Positions 1-6,245 of a stretch of DNA of 6,245 nucleotides are shown piece by piece; the stretch's first letter is position 1, and each line of letters opens with the position of its first letter. Source of the stretch: Pseudomonadota bacterium. Lineage in GTDB: Bacteria > Pseudomonadota > Gammaproteobacteria > Burkholderiales > Sulfuricellaceae. Location of the stretch: the NCBI GenBank assembly GCA_021783895.1, contig JAJXTJ010000080.1, forward strand, positions 1 to 6,245. Direction: 5' to 3'. The notes below the pieces were generated by a model. That model was given only the letters and a program-made list of their open reading frames with translations, searched no databases and was not told the origin of the DNA. Position numbers and translations under genes: made by a program.

Positions 1-1503
1 ATGACCCTGATCTCCCGCATTCTGGGTTTTCTGCGCGATACCATCATCGCCCGTGTGTTCGGCGCGGGACTGTATTCCGATGCATTTTTCGTCGCCTTCA
101 AGATTCCCAACCTGCTGCGGCGGTTATTCGCCGAGGGCGCGTTTTCCCAGGCGTTCGTGCCTATCCTGGCGGAATACAAAACCCGCTGCAGCCACGACGA
201 AACGCGCGACTTGGTGGACCATGTCGCAACGCTGCTCGGCCTGATCCTTCTGATCGTCTCCGCCGTTGGCATGCTTGCTGCGCCGTTCGTGATTTATCTG
301 AGTGCGCCGGGTTTTTCGGCCACGCCGGAGAAATTCGCGCTGACCGTCACCTTGCTGCGCCTGATGTTTCCGTACATCTTTTTCATTTCGCTGGTTTCGC
401 TCGCCGGCGGCATCCTCAACACCTACAGCAAGTTTTCCATTCCGGCCTTCACCCCAGTGCTGCTCAACCTGTCCTTTATCGGCTGCGCGCTGTGGCTGGC
501 GCCGTATTTTGACCCGCCGATACTGGCGCTGGGCATCGCGGTGCTGCTCGGCGGCCTGCTCCAGCTCAGCTTCCAGCTTCCCTACCTGGCGAAGCTCGGA
601 CTGCTGCCGCGCTTCCGCCTGAAACTCAGCGACGAAGGGGTATGGCGGATTCTGAAGTTGATGGGACCTGCGGTTTTCGGCGTATCGATCAGCCAGATCA
701 GCCTGCTGATCAACACCATTTTCGCCTCGTTCCTGGCCACCGGCAGCATTTCCTGGCTGTATTACGCCGACCGCCTGATGGAATTCCCCTCTGCCTTGCT
801 GGGCGTGGCGCTGGGCACGATTCTCCTGCCCAGTCTGGCCAAGCACTATGCCGATGCATCCCCCGTCGAATATTCCCGCCTGCTCGACTGGGGCTTGCGC
901 CTGACCCTGATGCTCGCGCTGCCCGCTGCGCTGGCGCTGGCGATCCTGTCGGTACCGTTGATCTCCACGCTGTTTTTCTATGGCAAGTTCACGCTCACCG
1001 ACCTGTGGATGACGCGCGAGGCGCTGCTGGCCTACAGCATCGGGCTGCTCGGCCTGATCATGGTGAAGGTGCTGGCGCCGGGGTTCTATGCCCGGCAAAA
1101 CATCAAAACACCGGTCAAGATTGCGCTCTTCACCCTGTTCGCGACGCAGATGATGAATCTCGCTTTCGTCTGGCAGCTCAAACATGCCGGGCTGGCGCTG
1201 TCCATCGGCCTGGGGGCGTGTCTCAACGCCGGCCTGCTGTTCTACCACCTGCGCCAGCACGATATTTATCACCCCCAGCCGGGCTGGCTGAAATTTTTCA
1301 TGCAAGTAGCGGCTGCTCTGGCGGTAATGGGAGGGGTGCTGTGGTTCGCCATGGGCGCTGAAGAGGTCTGGCTCAAGGGCGGCATCGTATCCCGCGCAGT
1401 ACACTTGAGCTGGACCGTCGCAGCCGGTGCCTCTGCCTATTTTACCGCGCTGACCCTGTTTGGCGTAAGGATCAAGGATTTCATCCGCCACGGCGCGAAG
1501 TAG
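1..1503 (+). CDS. murJ: Lipid II flippase MurJ (MviN), 5'-truncated by window edge
   Basis: This inner-membrane protein of the MOP exporter superfamily moves undecaprenyl-linked lipid II to the periplasmic face for peptidoglycan synthesis. The 500 visible residues are hydrophobic throughout, as expected for a family with 14 membrane helices, and align from memory with E. coli MurJ (511 aa) almost end to end. The first visible codon is ATG, but it matches Met13 of E. coli MurJ, just before the SRxLGFxRD motif. About 12 codons therefore lie upstream and the true start is outside the window. Charged residues of the central cavity are all present: Arg6, Arg12, Asp27, Arg40 and Arg258 correspond to E. 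coli Arg18, Arg24, Asp39, Arg52 and Arg270. Other family signatures are [18 protein letters not shown] and [10 protein letters not shown]. The stop is TAG at 1501-1503, 32 bases before ribF. The gene appears intact and functional. Confidence 0.96.
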   Translation: MTLISRILGFLRDTIIARVFGAGLYSDAFFVAFKIPNLLRRLFAEGAFSQAFVPILAEYKTRCSHDETRDLVDHVATLLGLILLIVSAVGMLAAPFVIYLSAPGFSATPEKFALTVTLLRLMFPYIFFISLVSLAGGILNTYSKFSIPAFTPVLLNLSFIGCALWLAPYFDPPILALGIAVLLGGLLQLSFQLPYLAKLGLLPRFRLKLSDEGVWRILKLMGPAVFGVSISQISLLINTIFASFLATGSISWLYYADRLMEFPSALLGVALGTILLPSLAKHYADASPVEYSRLLDWGLRLTLMLALPAALALAILSVPLISTLFFYGKFTLTDLWMTREALLAYSIGLLGLIMVKVLAPGFYARQNIKTPVKIALFTLFATQMMNLAFVWQLKHAGLALSIGLGACLNAGLLFYHLRQHDIYHPQPGWLKFFMQVAAALAVMGGVLWFAMGAEEVWLKGGIVSRAVHLSWTVAAGASAYFTALTLFGVRIKDFIRHGAK

Positions 1504-1504
1504 C

Positions 1505-1513
1505 TGTTATAAT
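1505..1513 (+). promoter_or_regulatory. Extended -10 promoter for ribF and downstream genes
   Basis: A perfect TATAAT hexamer lies at 1508-1513, preceded by TG at 1505-1506 with one base between. Together they make a consensus extended -10 element (TGnTATAAT) for the housekeeping sigma factor. The -35 position with 17-base spacing (1485-1490, CCGCCA) matches TTGACA at only three of six positions, which is tolerable for an extended -10 promoter. Transcription would begin near 1520, leaving a leader of about 15 bases before the ribF ATG. The motif stands out because it is AT-rich within GC-rich coding DNA and falls exactly in the murJ-ribF gap. Its activity is inferred. Confidence 0.6.
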
Positions 1514-1535
1514 TTAGACTTTTTCAAATCCGGCT

Positions 1536-2498
1536 ATGTTGATTTACCGCGGAACGCCCGCCCAGCCTCTTTCACCGGTCGCGCTCACCATCGGAAATTT
1601 CGATGGCGTGCATATTGGCCACCGCGCCATGCTTGCCCGCCTCACGCAGGCAGCTCGGGAGCGCGGACTGTCGCCCTGCGTGATGACCTTCGAGCCGCAT
1701 CCGCGCGAATTTTTTACCCCGGATCAGGCACCGGCGCGCCTTTCCAACCTGCGCGAAAAGTTGGAGCTGTTCGAGAGATTCGGCGTGGAGCGGGTTTTTA
1801 TTTTGCGCTTCAACAAACGCTTCGCACAGGTCAGTGCAGAGGATTTTATCGGTCGCATCCTGCACCATGGCTTGCAGGTGCGCTGGGTGCTGGTGGGGGA
1901 TGACTTCCGCTTCGGCGCCAGGCGCGCCGGCGATTTCGCCATGTTGCAGCAAGCCGGGAAGCAATACGGTTTCGAGGTGGAGGCCATGGACAGCGTGACC
2001 GTGGCCGGTCAGCGCGCATCCAGCACCGCCGTGCGCGAGGCGCTGGCGAAAGGCGATCTTGCTCTTGCCGAGCGCGTCCTCGGCCGTCATTACAGCATCA
2101 GCGGCAGGGTGGTGCATGGCGCAAGCCTGGGGCGCAAGATCGGGTACCCCACCGCCAACATCCAGATGAAGCACAACAAGCCGCCGCTGGCGGGTATCTT
2201 CGCGGTCAAGGTCCACGGGGTCGGCGACAAGCCGTTGCCGGGCGCGGCCAGCCTGGGCGTGCGACCGACCATTAACGACAAAGGCAAGGCCACGCTGGAA
2301 GTGTTCCTGTTCGACTTCGACGGCGACCTTTACAACAAGCACCTGCACGTGGAATTCCTGCTCAAGCTGCGCGACGAGATGAAGTTCCCCAACTTCGAGG
2401 CGCTGACCGCGCAGATCGCGGCGGATGTTGAAAACGCGAAGAAATATTTTATGAACCACAGAGACACAGAGACACAGAGACACAGAGATAAAGCCTGA
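1536..2498 (+). CDS. ribF: Bifunctional riboflavin kinase / FAD synthetase RibF
   Basis: This cytoplasmic enzyme phosphorylates riboflavin to FMN and then adenylylates FMN to FAD. The N-terminal FMN adenylyltransferase domain (about residues 1-185) shows the nucleotide-binding [10 protein letters not shown] motif (20-29), GDDFRFG (121-127) and the SSTAVREAL segment (162-170). The C-terminal riboflavin kinase domain (about 186-305) shows [20 protein letters not shown] (189-208), with the PTAN metal/nucleotide loop, and [13 protein letters not shown] with the likely catalytic Glu255. The start gives the usual family N-terminus, although no strong Shine-Dalgarno sequence precedes it; the message from the 1508 promoter would have a very short leader. 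The native protein would be expected to end near residue 305 (AKKYF). Residues 307-320 are instead read from the octamer repeat at 2455-2542, and the TGA stop at 2496-2498 lies in its loop. Both enzymatic domains look complete, so the tail is probably neutral. Confidence 0.96.
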   Translation: MLIYRGTPAQPLSPVALTIGNFDGVHIGHRAMLARLTQAARERGLSPCVMTFEPHPREFFTPDQAPARLSNLREKLELFERFGVERVFILRFNKRFAQVSAEDFIGRILHHGLQVRWVLVGDDFRFGARRAGDFAMLQQAGKQYGFEVEAMDSVTVAGQRASSTAVREALAKGDLALAERVLGRHYSISGRVVHGASLGRKIGYPTANIQMKHNKPPLAGIFAVKVHGVGDKPLPGAASLGVRPTINDKGKATLEVFLFDFDGDLYNKHLHVEFLLKLRDEMKFPNFEALTAQIAADVENAKKYFMNHRDTETQRHRDKA

Positions 2499-2542
2499 AA
2501 CAAGGTCTTTGGATTTTCTCTGCGCCTCTGTGTCTCTGTGGT
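2455..2542. repeat. Palindromic octamer repeat element (CACAGAGA family)
   Basis: Four exact tandem copies of CACAGAGA run from 2457 to 2488. A facing arm at 2517-2540 holds three copies of the reverse complement TCTCTGTG, two of them imperfect. The outer arms 2455-2471 (ACCACAGAGACACAGAG) and 2526-2542 (CTCTGTGTCTCTGTGGT) are perfect 17-base inverted repeats. Extended inward to 2480/2517 they give 26 pairs with two mismatches. The 36-base loop holds a smaller hairpin: AAAGCCT (2490-2496) against AGG-CTTT (2503-2510) with one bulged T. The element resembles REP- or MITE-like palindromes, and I recall similar ACCACAGAGACACAGAG units scattered through many proteobacterial genomes, though this was not searched. 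There is no transposase and no clear target-site duplication. It covers the ribF 3' end and most of the ribF-ileS gap. Confidence 0.9.
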
Positions 2543-2557
2543 GGATTTTGTTTTTTT
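2455..2557 (+). terminator. Possible hairpin-plus-U-tract attenuator between ribF and ileS
   Basis: Three bases after the 26-pair palindrome ends (2542), the + strand has 11 T in 12 positions (2546-2557). As RNA this would be a long stem followed by a U-run, the layout of an intrinsic terminator. Against it, the stem is long with a large loop and is not especially GC-rich, and full termination here would cut off ileS, an essential gene with no obvious promoter of its own. Partial termination, or 3'-end protection of ribF mRNA, is more plausible than a full stop. Confidence 0.3.
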
Positions 2558-2566
2558 GGAATAAAA

Positions 2567-5386
2567 ATGGCTGACTACAAAAACACCCTGAACCTGCCCG
2601 ACACCCCCTTCCCGATGCGCGGCGATCTCGCCAAGCGCGAGCCGGGCTGGCTGAAACAGTGGCAGGAAAGCAAGCTTTACGAGAAGATCCGCGAGGTCAG
2701 CGCCGGTCGGCCCAAGTTCATCCTGCATGACGGCCCGCCCTACGCCAACGGCGACATCCACATCGGGCACGCGGTCAACAAGGTGCTCAAGGACATTATC
2801 GTCAAGAGCAAGACATTGTCCGGCTTCGACGCGCCCTACGTGCCCGGTTGGGACTGCCACGGGCTGCCGATCGAGCTTCAGGTGGAAAAACAGCACGGCA
2901 AGGAGATTCTTGCCGCCAGATTCCGCGAGCTGTGCCGGGAATATGCGGCGTCCCAGATCGAGCGGCAGAAGGCCGACTTTATCCGCCTAGGCGTGCTGGG
3001 CGAGTGGAACAATCCGTACCTGACCATGGACTTCAGGTTCGAGGCCGATATCATGCGCACGCTGGGGCGCATCCACGCCAACGGCTATCTCTACCAGGGG
3101 CAGAAGCCGGTGCACTGGTGCGTGGACTGCGGTTCCGCCCTGGCGGAAGCCGAGGTGGAATATGAGGACAAGGCTTCGCCGGCGATCGACGTGGCCTTTG
3201 CCGTGAAGGATGTCGCCGCGCTGGCCAAGGCGCTGGGCATGAAAGCGCTCAATCAGCCAATATATGCGGTGATCTGGACGACTACGCCGTGGACCTTGCC
3301 CGCCAACCAGGCGGTGTGCGTTCACCCCGATTTCATCTACGACCTGATCCAGACGCCGAAAGGCATCCTGATCCTGGCGCGCGATCTGGCGGAGGCCTGT
3401 ATCACGCGCTACGGTTTCGACGCGGTGGAAGTGGTGGCAACTGTGCAAGGTTCGGCGCTGGAACACCTGCAATTGCAGCATCCTTTCTACGACCGCAGCG
3501 TGCCGGTGATCTGCGGCGACCACGTTACGCTCGAAGCCGGTACCGGACTGGTCCACACCGCGCCGGCGCATGGCCTGGAGGACTATGCGGTCGGCGGCAA
3601 ATACAACCTGTTGGTGGATTGCCCGGTAGGCGGCGACGGCAAGTTTTACGCCGGCATTCCGCTGGTCGGCGGCCAGTCGATCTGGGCGGCCAACAAGACG
3701 GTGGTCGAAGCCCTGGCAAGCAGCGGCGCGCTGCTGCTGGAAATCAAGCTCAAGCACAGCTATCCGCACTGCTGGCGGCACAAGACCCCGGTCATCTTCC
3801 GCGCCACTCACCAGTGGTTCATCGGGATGGGGTTGAGCAGTCAGCGGTCAGCGACCAGCGGTCAGCCTGCCACGTTGCGCGAAACCGCGCTCAAGGCGGT
3901 GGATGCCACCGAATTTTTCCCATCCTGGGGCCGCGCCCGGCTCGAGGCGATGATCAGGAATCGGCCGGACTGGTGCGTTTCGCGCCAGCGCAACTGGGGC
4001 GTGCCGATGCCGCTGTTCGTGCATAAGGAGACCGGCGAGCTGCACCCGAATACCCCGGAACTGCTGGAGCAGGTGGCGCAGCGCGTGGAAGGGCGGGGCG
4101 TCGAAGCCTGGTTCAGCCTGGACGCGAGCGAGCTGCTCGGCGCCGAGGCGGAAACTTACAGGAAGGTGAGCGATACTCTCGACGTCTGGTTCGATTCCGG
4201 CTCGACCCATGCCTGCGTCCTGAAGCGGCGCGACTATTTGCAGCATCCCGCAGACCTGTATCTGGAGGGCTCCGACCAGCACCGAGGCTGGTTCCAGTCA
4301 TCGCTCCTCACCGGTTGCGCGGTGGATGGCCACGCGCCTTACAAGGCTCTGCTCACCCATGGCTTCGTGGTCGACGGCAACGGCCACAAGATGAGCAAGT
4401 CCAAGGGCAACGTGATCGCGCCGCAGAAGGTGGTGGACAGCCTCGGCGCCGACATCCTGCGCCTGTGGGTCGCTTCCACCGACTATTCCGGCGAACTGAC
4501 CATTTCCGACGAGATCCTCAAGCGGGTGACGGAAAGCTATCGCCGCATCCGCAACACCCTGCGCTTCCTGCTGTCGAACATCGCCGACTTCGATCCGGCG
4601 CAGCATGCGCTGCCGGTCGGCGACTGGCTGGAGATCGACCGCTACGCGCTGGCGATGGCGCGGGATTTCGAGAATGACTGCAAGGCGCACTACGGAAAAT
4701 ACGAGTTCCACTTCATTGTCCAGAAGCTGCAAGCCTTCTGTTCCGAGGATATGGGCGGCTTCTACCTGGACATCCTGAAGGACCGTCTGTACACCGCCGG
4801 TGCCGATTCCCGCGCCCGCCGTTCGGCGCAGAATGCGCTCTACCATATCACCCACAGTCTGGTGCGGCTGATGGCGCCCATACTTTCCTTCACTGCCGAG
4901 GAAGTGTGGCAGGTGCTGGCAAAAAATCCGCAAGACAGCGTGTTCCTGCACACCTGGAACGACGTGCTGTTGACCCAGCCGGAAGAGGACGTGATCAAAC
5001 AGCGTTGGGTGCAGTTACGGCGCGTTCGTGCCGAAGTGCTGAAACAGTTGGAAGAGGTGCGGGTGGCCGGGCAGATCGGCTCCTCCTTGGCCGCCGAGCT
5101 GGATCTTTATGCCATCGGCGAAATCTTTGACCTCCTCGATTCTTTCGGCAACGACTTGCGTTTCGTGTTTATCACGTCGCAGGCGCGTTTGCATCAGGGC
5201 AGCCATCCCGAAGCGCTGGCCGGCGAAACAGGGGTGGGCATCCGTGTCAGCGCCAGCCCAGAGCAGAAGTGCGAACGCTGCTGGCACTACCGCGCCGATG
5301 TGGGGGCCGATGCCGCCAATTCCGGTTTGTGCGGACGCTGTGTTTCCAATCTGCATGGCGAAGGCGAGGCGCGCCATTATGCGTAA
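2567..5386 (+). CDS. ileS: Isoleucyl-tRNA synthetase IleS
   Basis: This cytoplasmic class Ia aminoacyl-tRNA synthetase charges tRNA-Ile with isoleucine and edits misactivated valine. At 939 residues it matches the E. coli enzyme (938). Visible landmarks in order are the ATP-binding HIGH motif (65-68) in [21 protein letters not shown] (94-103), the CP1 editing domain with WTTTPWTLP (237-245) and [15 protein letters not shown] (326-340, with the editing Asp339), [10 protein letters not shown], and KMSKS (608-612). A C-terminal zinc finger follows, with Cys902, Cys905, Cys922 and Cys925. The start gives the family N-terminus [20 protein letters not shown]. Only a weak GGA (2558-2560) precedes it, in a U-rich leader just past the palindromic repeat. 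An in-frame heptad array (3840-3867) encodes extra residues around 425-434. The bacterial zinc-finger form suggests the mupirocin-sensitive type, which is an inference. The stop overlaps the lspA start. Confidence 0.98.
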   Translation: MADYKNTLNLPDTPFPMRGDLAKREPGWLKQWQESKLYEKIREVSAGRPKFILHDGPPYANGDIHIGHAVNKVLKDIIVKSKTLSGFDAPYVPGWDCHGLPIELQVEKQHGKEILAARFRELCREYAASQIERQKADFIRLGVLGEWNNPYLTMDFRFEADIMRTLGRIHANGYLYQGQKPVHWCVDCGSALAEAEVEYEDKASPAIDVAFAVKDVAALAKALGMKALNQPIYAVIWTTTPWTLPANQAVCVHPDFIYDLIQTPKGILILARDLAEACITRYGFDAVEVVATVQGSALEHLQLQHPFYDRSVPVICGDHVTLEAGTGLVHTAPAHGLEDYAVGGKYNLLVDCPVGGDGKFYAGIPLVGGQSIWAANKTVVEALASSGALLLEIKLKHSYPHCWRHKTPVIFRATHQWFIGMGLSSQRSATSGQPATLRETALKAVDATEFFPSWGRARLEAMIRNRPDWCVSRQRNWGVPMPLFVHKETGELHPNTPELLEQVAQRVEGRGVEAWFSLDASELLGAEAETYRKVSDTLDVWFDSGSTHACVLKRRDYLQHPADLYLEGSDQHRGWFQSSLLTGCAVDGHAPYKALLTHGFVVDGNGHKMSKSKGNVIAPQKVVDSLGADILRLWVASTDYSGELTISDEILKRVTESYRRIRNTLRFLLSNIADFDPAQHALPVGDWLEIDRYALAMARDFENDCKAHYGKYEFHFIVQKLQAFCSEDMGGFYLDILKDRLYTAGADSRARRSAQNALYHITHSLVRLMAPILSFTAEEVWQVLAKNPQDSVFLHTWNDVLLTQPEEDVIKQRWVQLRRVRAEVLKQLEEVRVAGQIGSSLAAELDLYAIGEIFDLLDSFGNDLRFVFITSQARLHQGSHPEALAGETGVGIRVSASPEQKCERCWHYRADVGADAANSGLCGRCVSNLHGEGEARHYA
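3840..3867 (+). repeat. In-frame heptad tandem repeat inside ileS
   Basis: Four consecutive 7-base units lie within the ileS coding sequence: GTCAGCG (3840-3846), GTCAGCG (3847-3853), ACCAGCG (3854-3860) and GTCAGCC (3861-3867). They are read as residues about 425-434 ([10 protein letters not shown]), between the conserved HQWFIGM segment and LRETALKAV. In E. coli IleS, as I remember it, only about four residues separate these blocks; here there are fifteen. The GTCAGCG heptad has no stop in any forward frame, so it can be tolerated in a surface loop when the total length change is a multiple of three. Confidence 0.75.
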
Positions 5387-5861
5387 CTGGTGGGGTTGGC
5401 TCGCGCTCAGCGCAGTCGTGCTCGTGCTCGACCAGTTGACCAAGCGGTGGGTATCGCAGTCGCTTGGCTTTGGCGAGATGGTGCCGGTGATGCCCTCCTT
5501 CAATCTGGTGCTGGCCCACAATACCGGCGCGGCGTTCAGCTTCCTGGCCGGAGCCGGGGGATGGCAGCGCGGGTTATTCAGCGTTATCGCGGTGGTCGCG
5601 GCAGTAGTGATCATCCCCCTGCTGCGCAAGCATCATGGAGAAAAACTTTTCAGCCTGGCGCTCGCCCTGATCCTGGGTGGCGCGCTCGGCAACCTGATCG
5701 ACCGCATCCTGCTTGGCCATGTGGTGGATTTTCTCGATTTTTATGTGCAAGGCCACCATTGGCCCGCGTTCAATGTCGCAGACATGGCGATCACCGGCGG
5801 TGCAGGGCTGTTGATTTGGGATAGCCTGAAAAAACCGGGAGGGGTGAGGGGTGAGGGGTGA
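5379..5861 (+). CDS. lspA: Lipoprotein signal peptidase LspA (signal peptidase II)
   Basis: This inner-membrane aspartic protease cleaves the signal peptide from diacylglyceryl-modified prolipoproteins. The 160-residue product has the family's four membrane segments (about residues 5-22, 64-82, 90-106 and 134-149). Conserved motifs are LDQLTK (Asp18), HNTGAAFSF (48-55), GNLIDR (104-109) and FNVADMAI (131-138). Asp108 and Asp135 are the expected catalytic pair. The start at 5379 gives the correct N-terminus ([10 protein letters not shown]); the open frame extends much further upstream but only as a shadow of ileS. The ATG overlaps the ileS stop by 8 bases, with GAGG (5366-5369) as Shine-Dalgarno inside ileS, so translation is probably coupled. 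The last residues (about 156-160, VRGEG) and the TGA stop are read from the GGGGTGA heptads, so the native C-terminus was probably slightly different. Confidence 0.96.
   Translation: MRNWWGWLALSAVVLVLDQLTKRWVSQSLGFGEMVPVMPSFNLVLAHNTGAAFSFLAGAGGWQRGLFSVIAVVAAVVIIPLLRKHHGEKLFSLALALILGGALGNLIDRILLGHVVDFLDFYVQGHHWPAFNVADMAITGGAGLLIWDSLKKPGGVRGEG
5837..5861 (+). repeat. GGGGTGA heptad array with G-quadruplex pattern at lspA stop
   Basis: Three exact copies of GGGGTGA occupy 5841-5847, 5848-5854 and 5855-5861, followed by a partial GGA. With the GGG at 5837-5839 there are four G-runs (5837-5839, 5841-5844, 5848-5851, 5855-5858) separated by loops of one, three and three bases. This fits the standard G3+ quadruplex pattern on the coding strand and therefore in the mRNA. 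Because the unit is seven bases long, the three TGA triplets (5845, 5852, 5859) fall in three different frames; the third is the lspA stop. No stem-loop or T-tract follows, so it is not a standard terminator. Confidence 0.85.
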
Positions 5862-5909
5862 GGAGAAAAAATCAAAGGTCGCGCTATTGACTGCTTCACT
5901 TCTTGCGCA

Positions 5910-5923
5910 TCACTTTCAAGTGA
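5910..5923. other. Small palindrome ahead of fkpB
   Basis: TCACTT (5910-5915) and AAGTGA (5918-5923) are perfect 6-base inverted arms around a 2-base centre, ending 5 bases before the fkpB Shine-Dalgarno AGGAG (5929-5933). It could be a small operator, but six-base arms can arise by chance. The rest of the lspA-fkpB gap (5862-5939) shows a TTGACT at 5887-5892 but no convincing -10 partner, and no small ORF or terminator. Confidence 0.25.
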
Positions 5924-5939
5924 AATTCAGGAGACAACC

Positions 5940-6245
5940 ATGAGCAAACAAGTTACCGCAGCAGGCGATAAAGTGAGCGTGCATTACACCCTCTCCGTTC
6001 CAGATGGCGAGGTGATTTTCGACACCTACGAGGAAGGCGAACCTGTCGTCATGGAGATCGGTGCGGGTGACATTGCGGAAACCCTGGAGAAGTGCCTGAT
6101 CGGGCTTTCGCCGGGTGAGCAGCGCGTATTCCATCTCGAGCCCGAGCAGGCGTTCGGACTGAGCGACCCGGAGCTGGTGCAGCGGATCGAGCTGGACCTG
6201 TTCCCGGATGATGTCGCGGTAGAAGCCGACAGCCTGATCGAATTC
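5940..6245 (+). CDS. fkpB: FKBP-type peptidyl-prolyl cis-trans isomerase FkpB (SlpA-like), 3'-truncated by window edge
   Basis: This is a cytoplasmic FKBP-fold prolyl isomerase and chaperone of the SlpA/FkpB type. The visible 102 residues begin MSKQVTAAGDKVSVHYTL and carry the FKBP core: VSVHYTLSVPDGEVIFDTY, GDIAETLEKCLIGLSPGEQ, and HLEPEQAFG (76-84). The segment after that (SDPELVQRIELDLF onward) matches the start of the insert-in-flap chaperone domain typical of SlpA. The family is usually about 140-170 residues, so roughly a third of the gene lies past the window. The start is supported by AGGAG at 5929-5933, six bases before the ATG, the best Shine-Dalgarno in the window. The gene is placed after lspA as in many proteobacteria, where ispH often follows. 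The 78-base gap carries the tail of the G-rich repeat; fkpB may still be read from the upstream transcript. Confidence 0.92.
   Translation, partial: MSKQVTAAGDKVSVHYTLSVPDGEVIFDTYEEGEPVVMEIGAGDIAETLEKCLIGLSPGEQRVFHLEPEQAFGLSDPELVQRIELDLFPDDVAVEADSLIEF

Noticed and set aside
124..1491. 455-codon open frame on the - strand, opposite murJ
   Set aside because: It mirrors the GC-biased codons of murJ, giving a Gln/Arg/Glu-rich product with no recognisable domain. MurJ on the + strand is clearly the real gene.
1572..2483. 303-codon open frame on the - strand, opposite ribF
   Set aside because: It is a codon-bias shadow of ribF. Its start region (SLCLCVSV) is only the repeat read backwards.
2455..2542. 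CRISPR-like reading of the CACAGAGA copies
   Set aside because: The units are adjacent with no spacers and the facing arm is inverted, so this is a tandem/palindromic repeat.
2330..2896. 188-codon open frame on the - strand across the ribF-ileS gap
   Set aside because: It stays open because the octamer repeat lacks stops on this strand. The rest is antisense to ribF and ileS, with no family resemblance.
2987..3811. 274-codon open frame on the - strand, opposite ileS
   Set aside because: It is antisense to the conserved editing domain, with no domain, ribosome site or plausible start context.
5887..5915. Possible promoter for fkpB with TTGACT as -35
   Set aside because: No hexamer at 16-19 bases spacing matches TATAAT at more than two positions.
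6240..6245. EcoRI site (GAATTC) exactly at the window end, suggesting a clone boundary
   Set aside because: Two further GAATTC sites lie inside (781-786 and 2352-2357), and the fkpB frame runs through this one normally, so coincidence is likelier.

Overview
This window reads as one stretch of a housekeeping operon from a proteobacterium. It is GC-rich and compact, and every complete gene lies on the + strand. The gene order is murJ - ribF - ileS - lspA - fkpB. I know this order from beta- and gammaproteobacteria such as Pseudomonas, where ispH usually follows. The wording of IleS and the other proteins looks more betaproteobacterial (Nitrosomonadales- or Rhodocyclales-like) than enterobacterial. 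That placement is from memory of family sequences, not from a search.

Layout: 1-1503 is the lipid II flippase gene murJ, lacking about its first 12 codons. At the end of murJ there is an extended -10 promoter (1505-1513), and ribF (1536-2498) follows. A large octamer-based palindromic repeat (2455-2542) covers the end of ribF and the short gap before ileS (2567-5386). lspA (5379-5861) overlaps the end of ileS by 8 bases. A 78-base gap leads to fkpB, which starts at 5940 and is cut off by the window end at 6245. There is no RNA gene, CRISPR array, transposase or prophage gene.

The genes cover cell-envelope building (MurJ flips lipid II, LspA matures lipoproteins), cofactor supply (RibF makes FMN and FAD), translation (IleS charges tRNA-Ile) and protein folding (FkpB is a prolyl isomerase). 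They share a conserved neighbourhood rather than a single pathway.

I found no new enzymatic system. What stands out is short repetitive DNA that has entered the reading frames of three neighbouring genes. Four CACAGAGA octamers with a matching inverted arm supply the last ~14 residues and the stop codon of ribF. Four GTCAGCG-type heptads sit in frame inside ileS and lengthen a loop. Three GGGGTGA heptads supply the last residues and stop codon of lspA and form a G-quadruplex-type motif. These three unrelated repeats within about 3.5 kb of essential genes are the part most worth following up.
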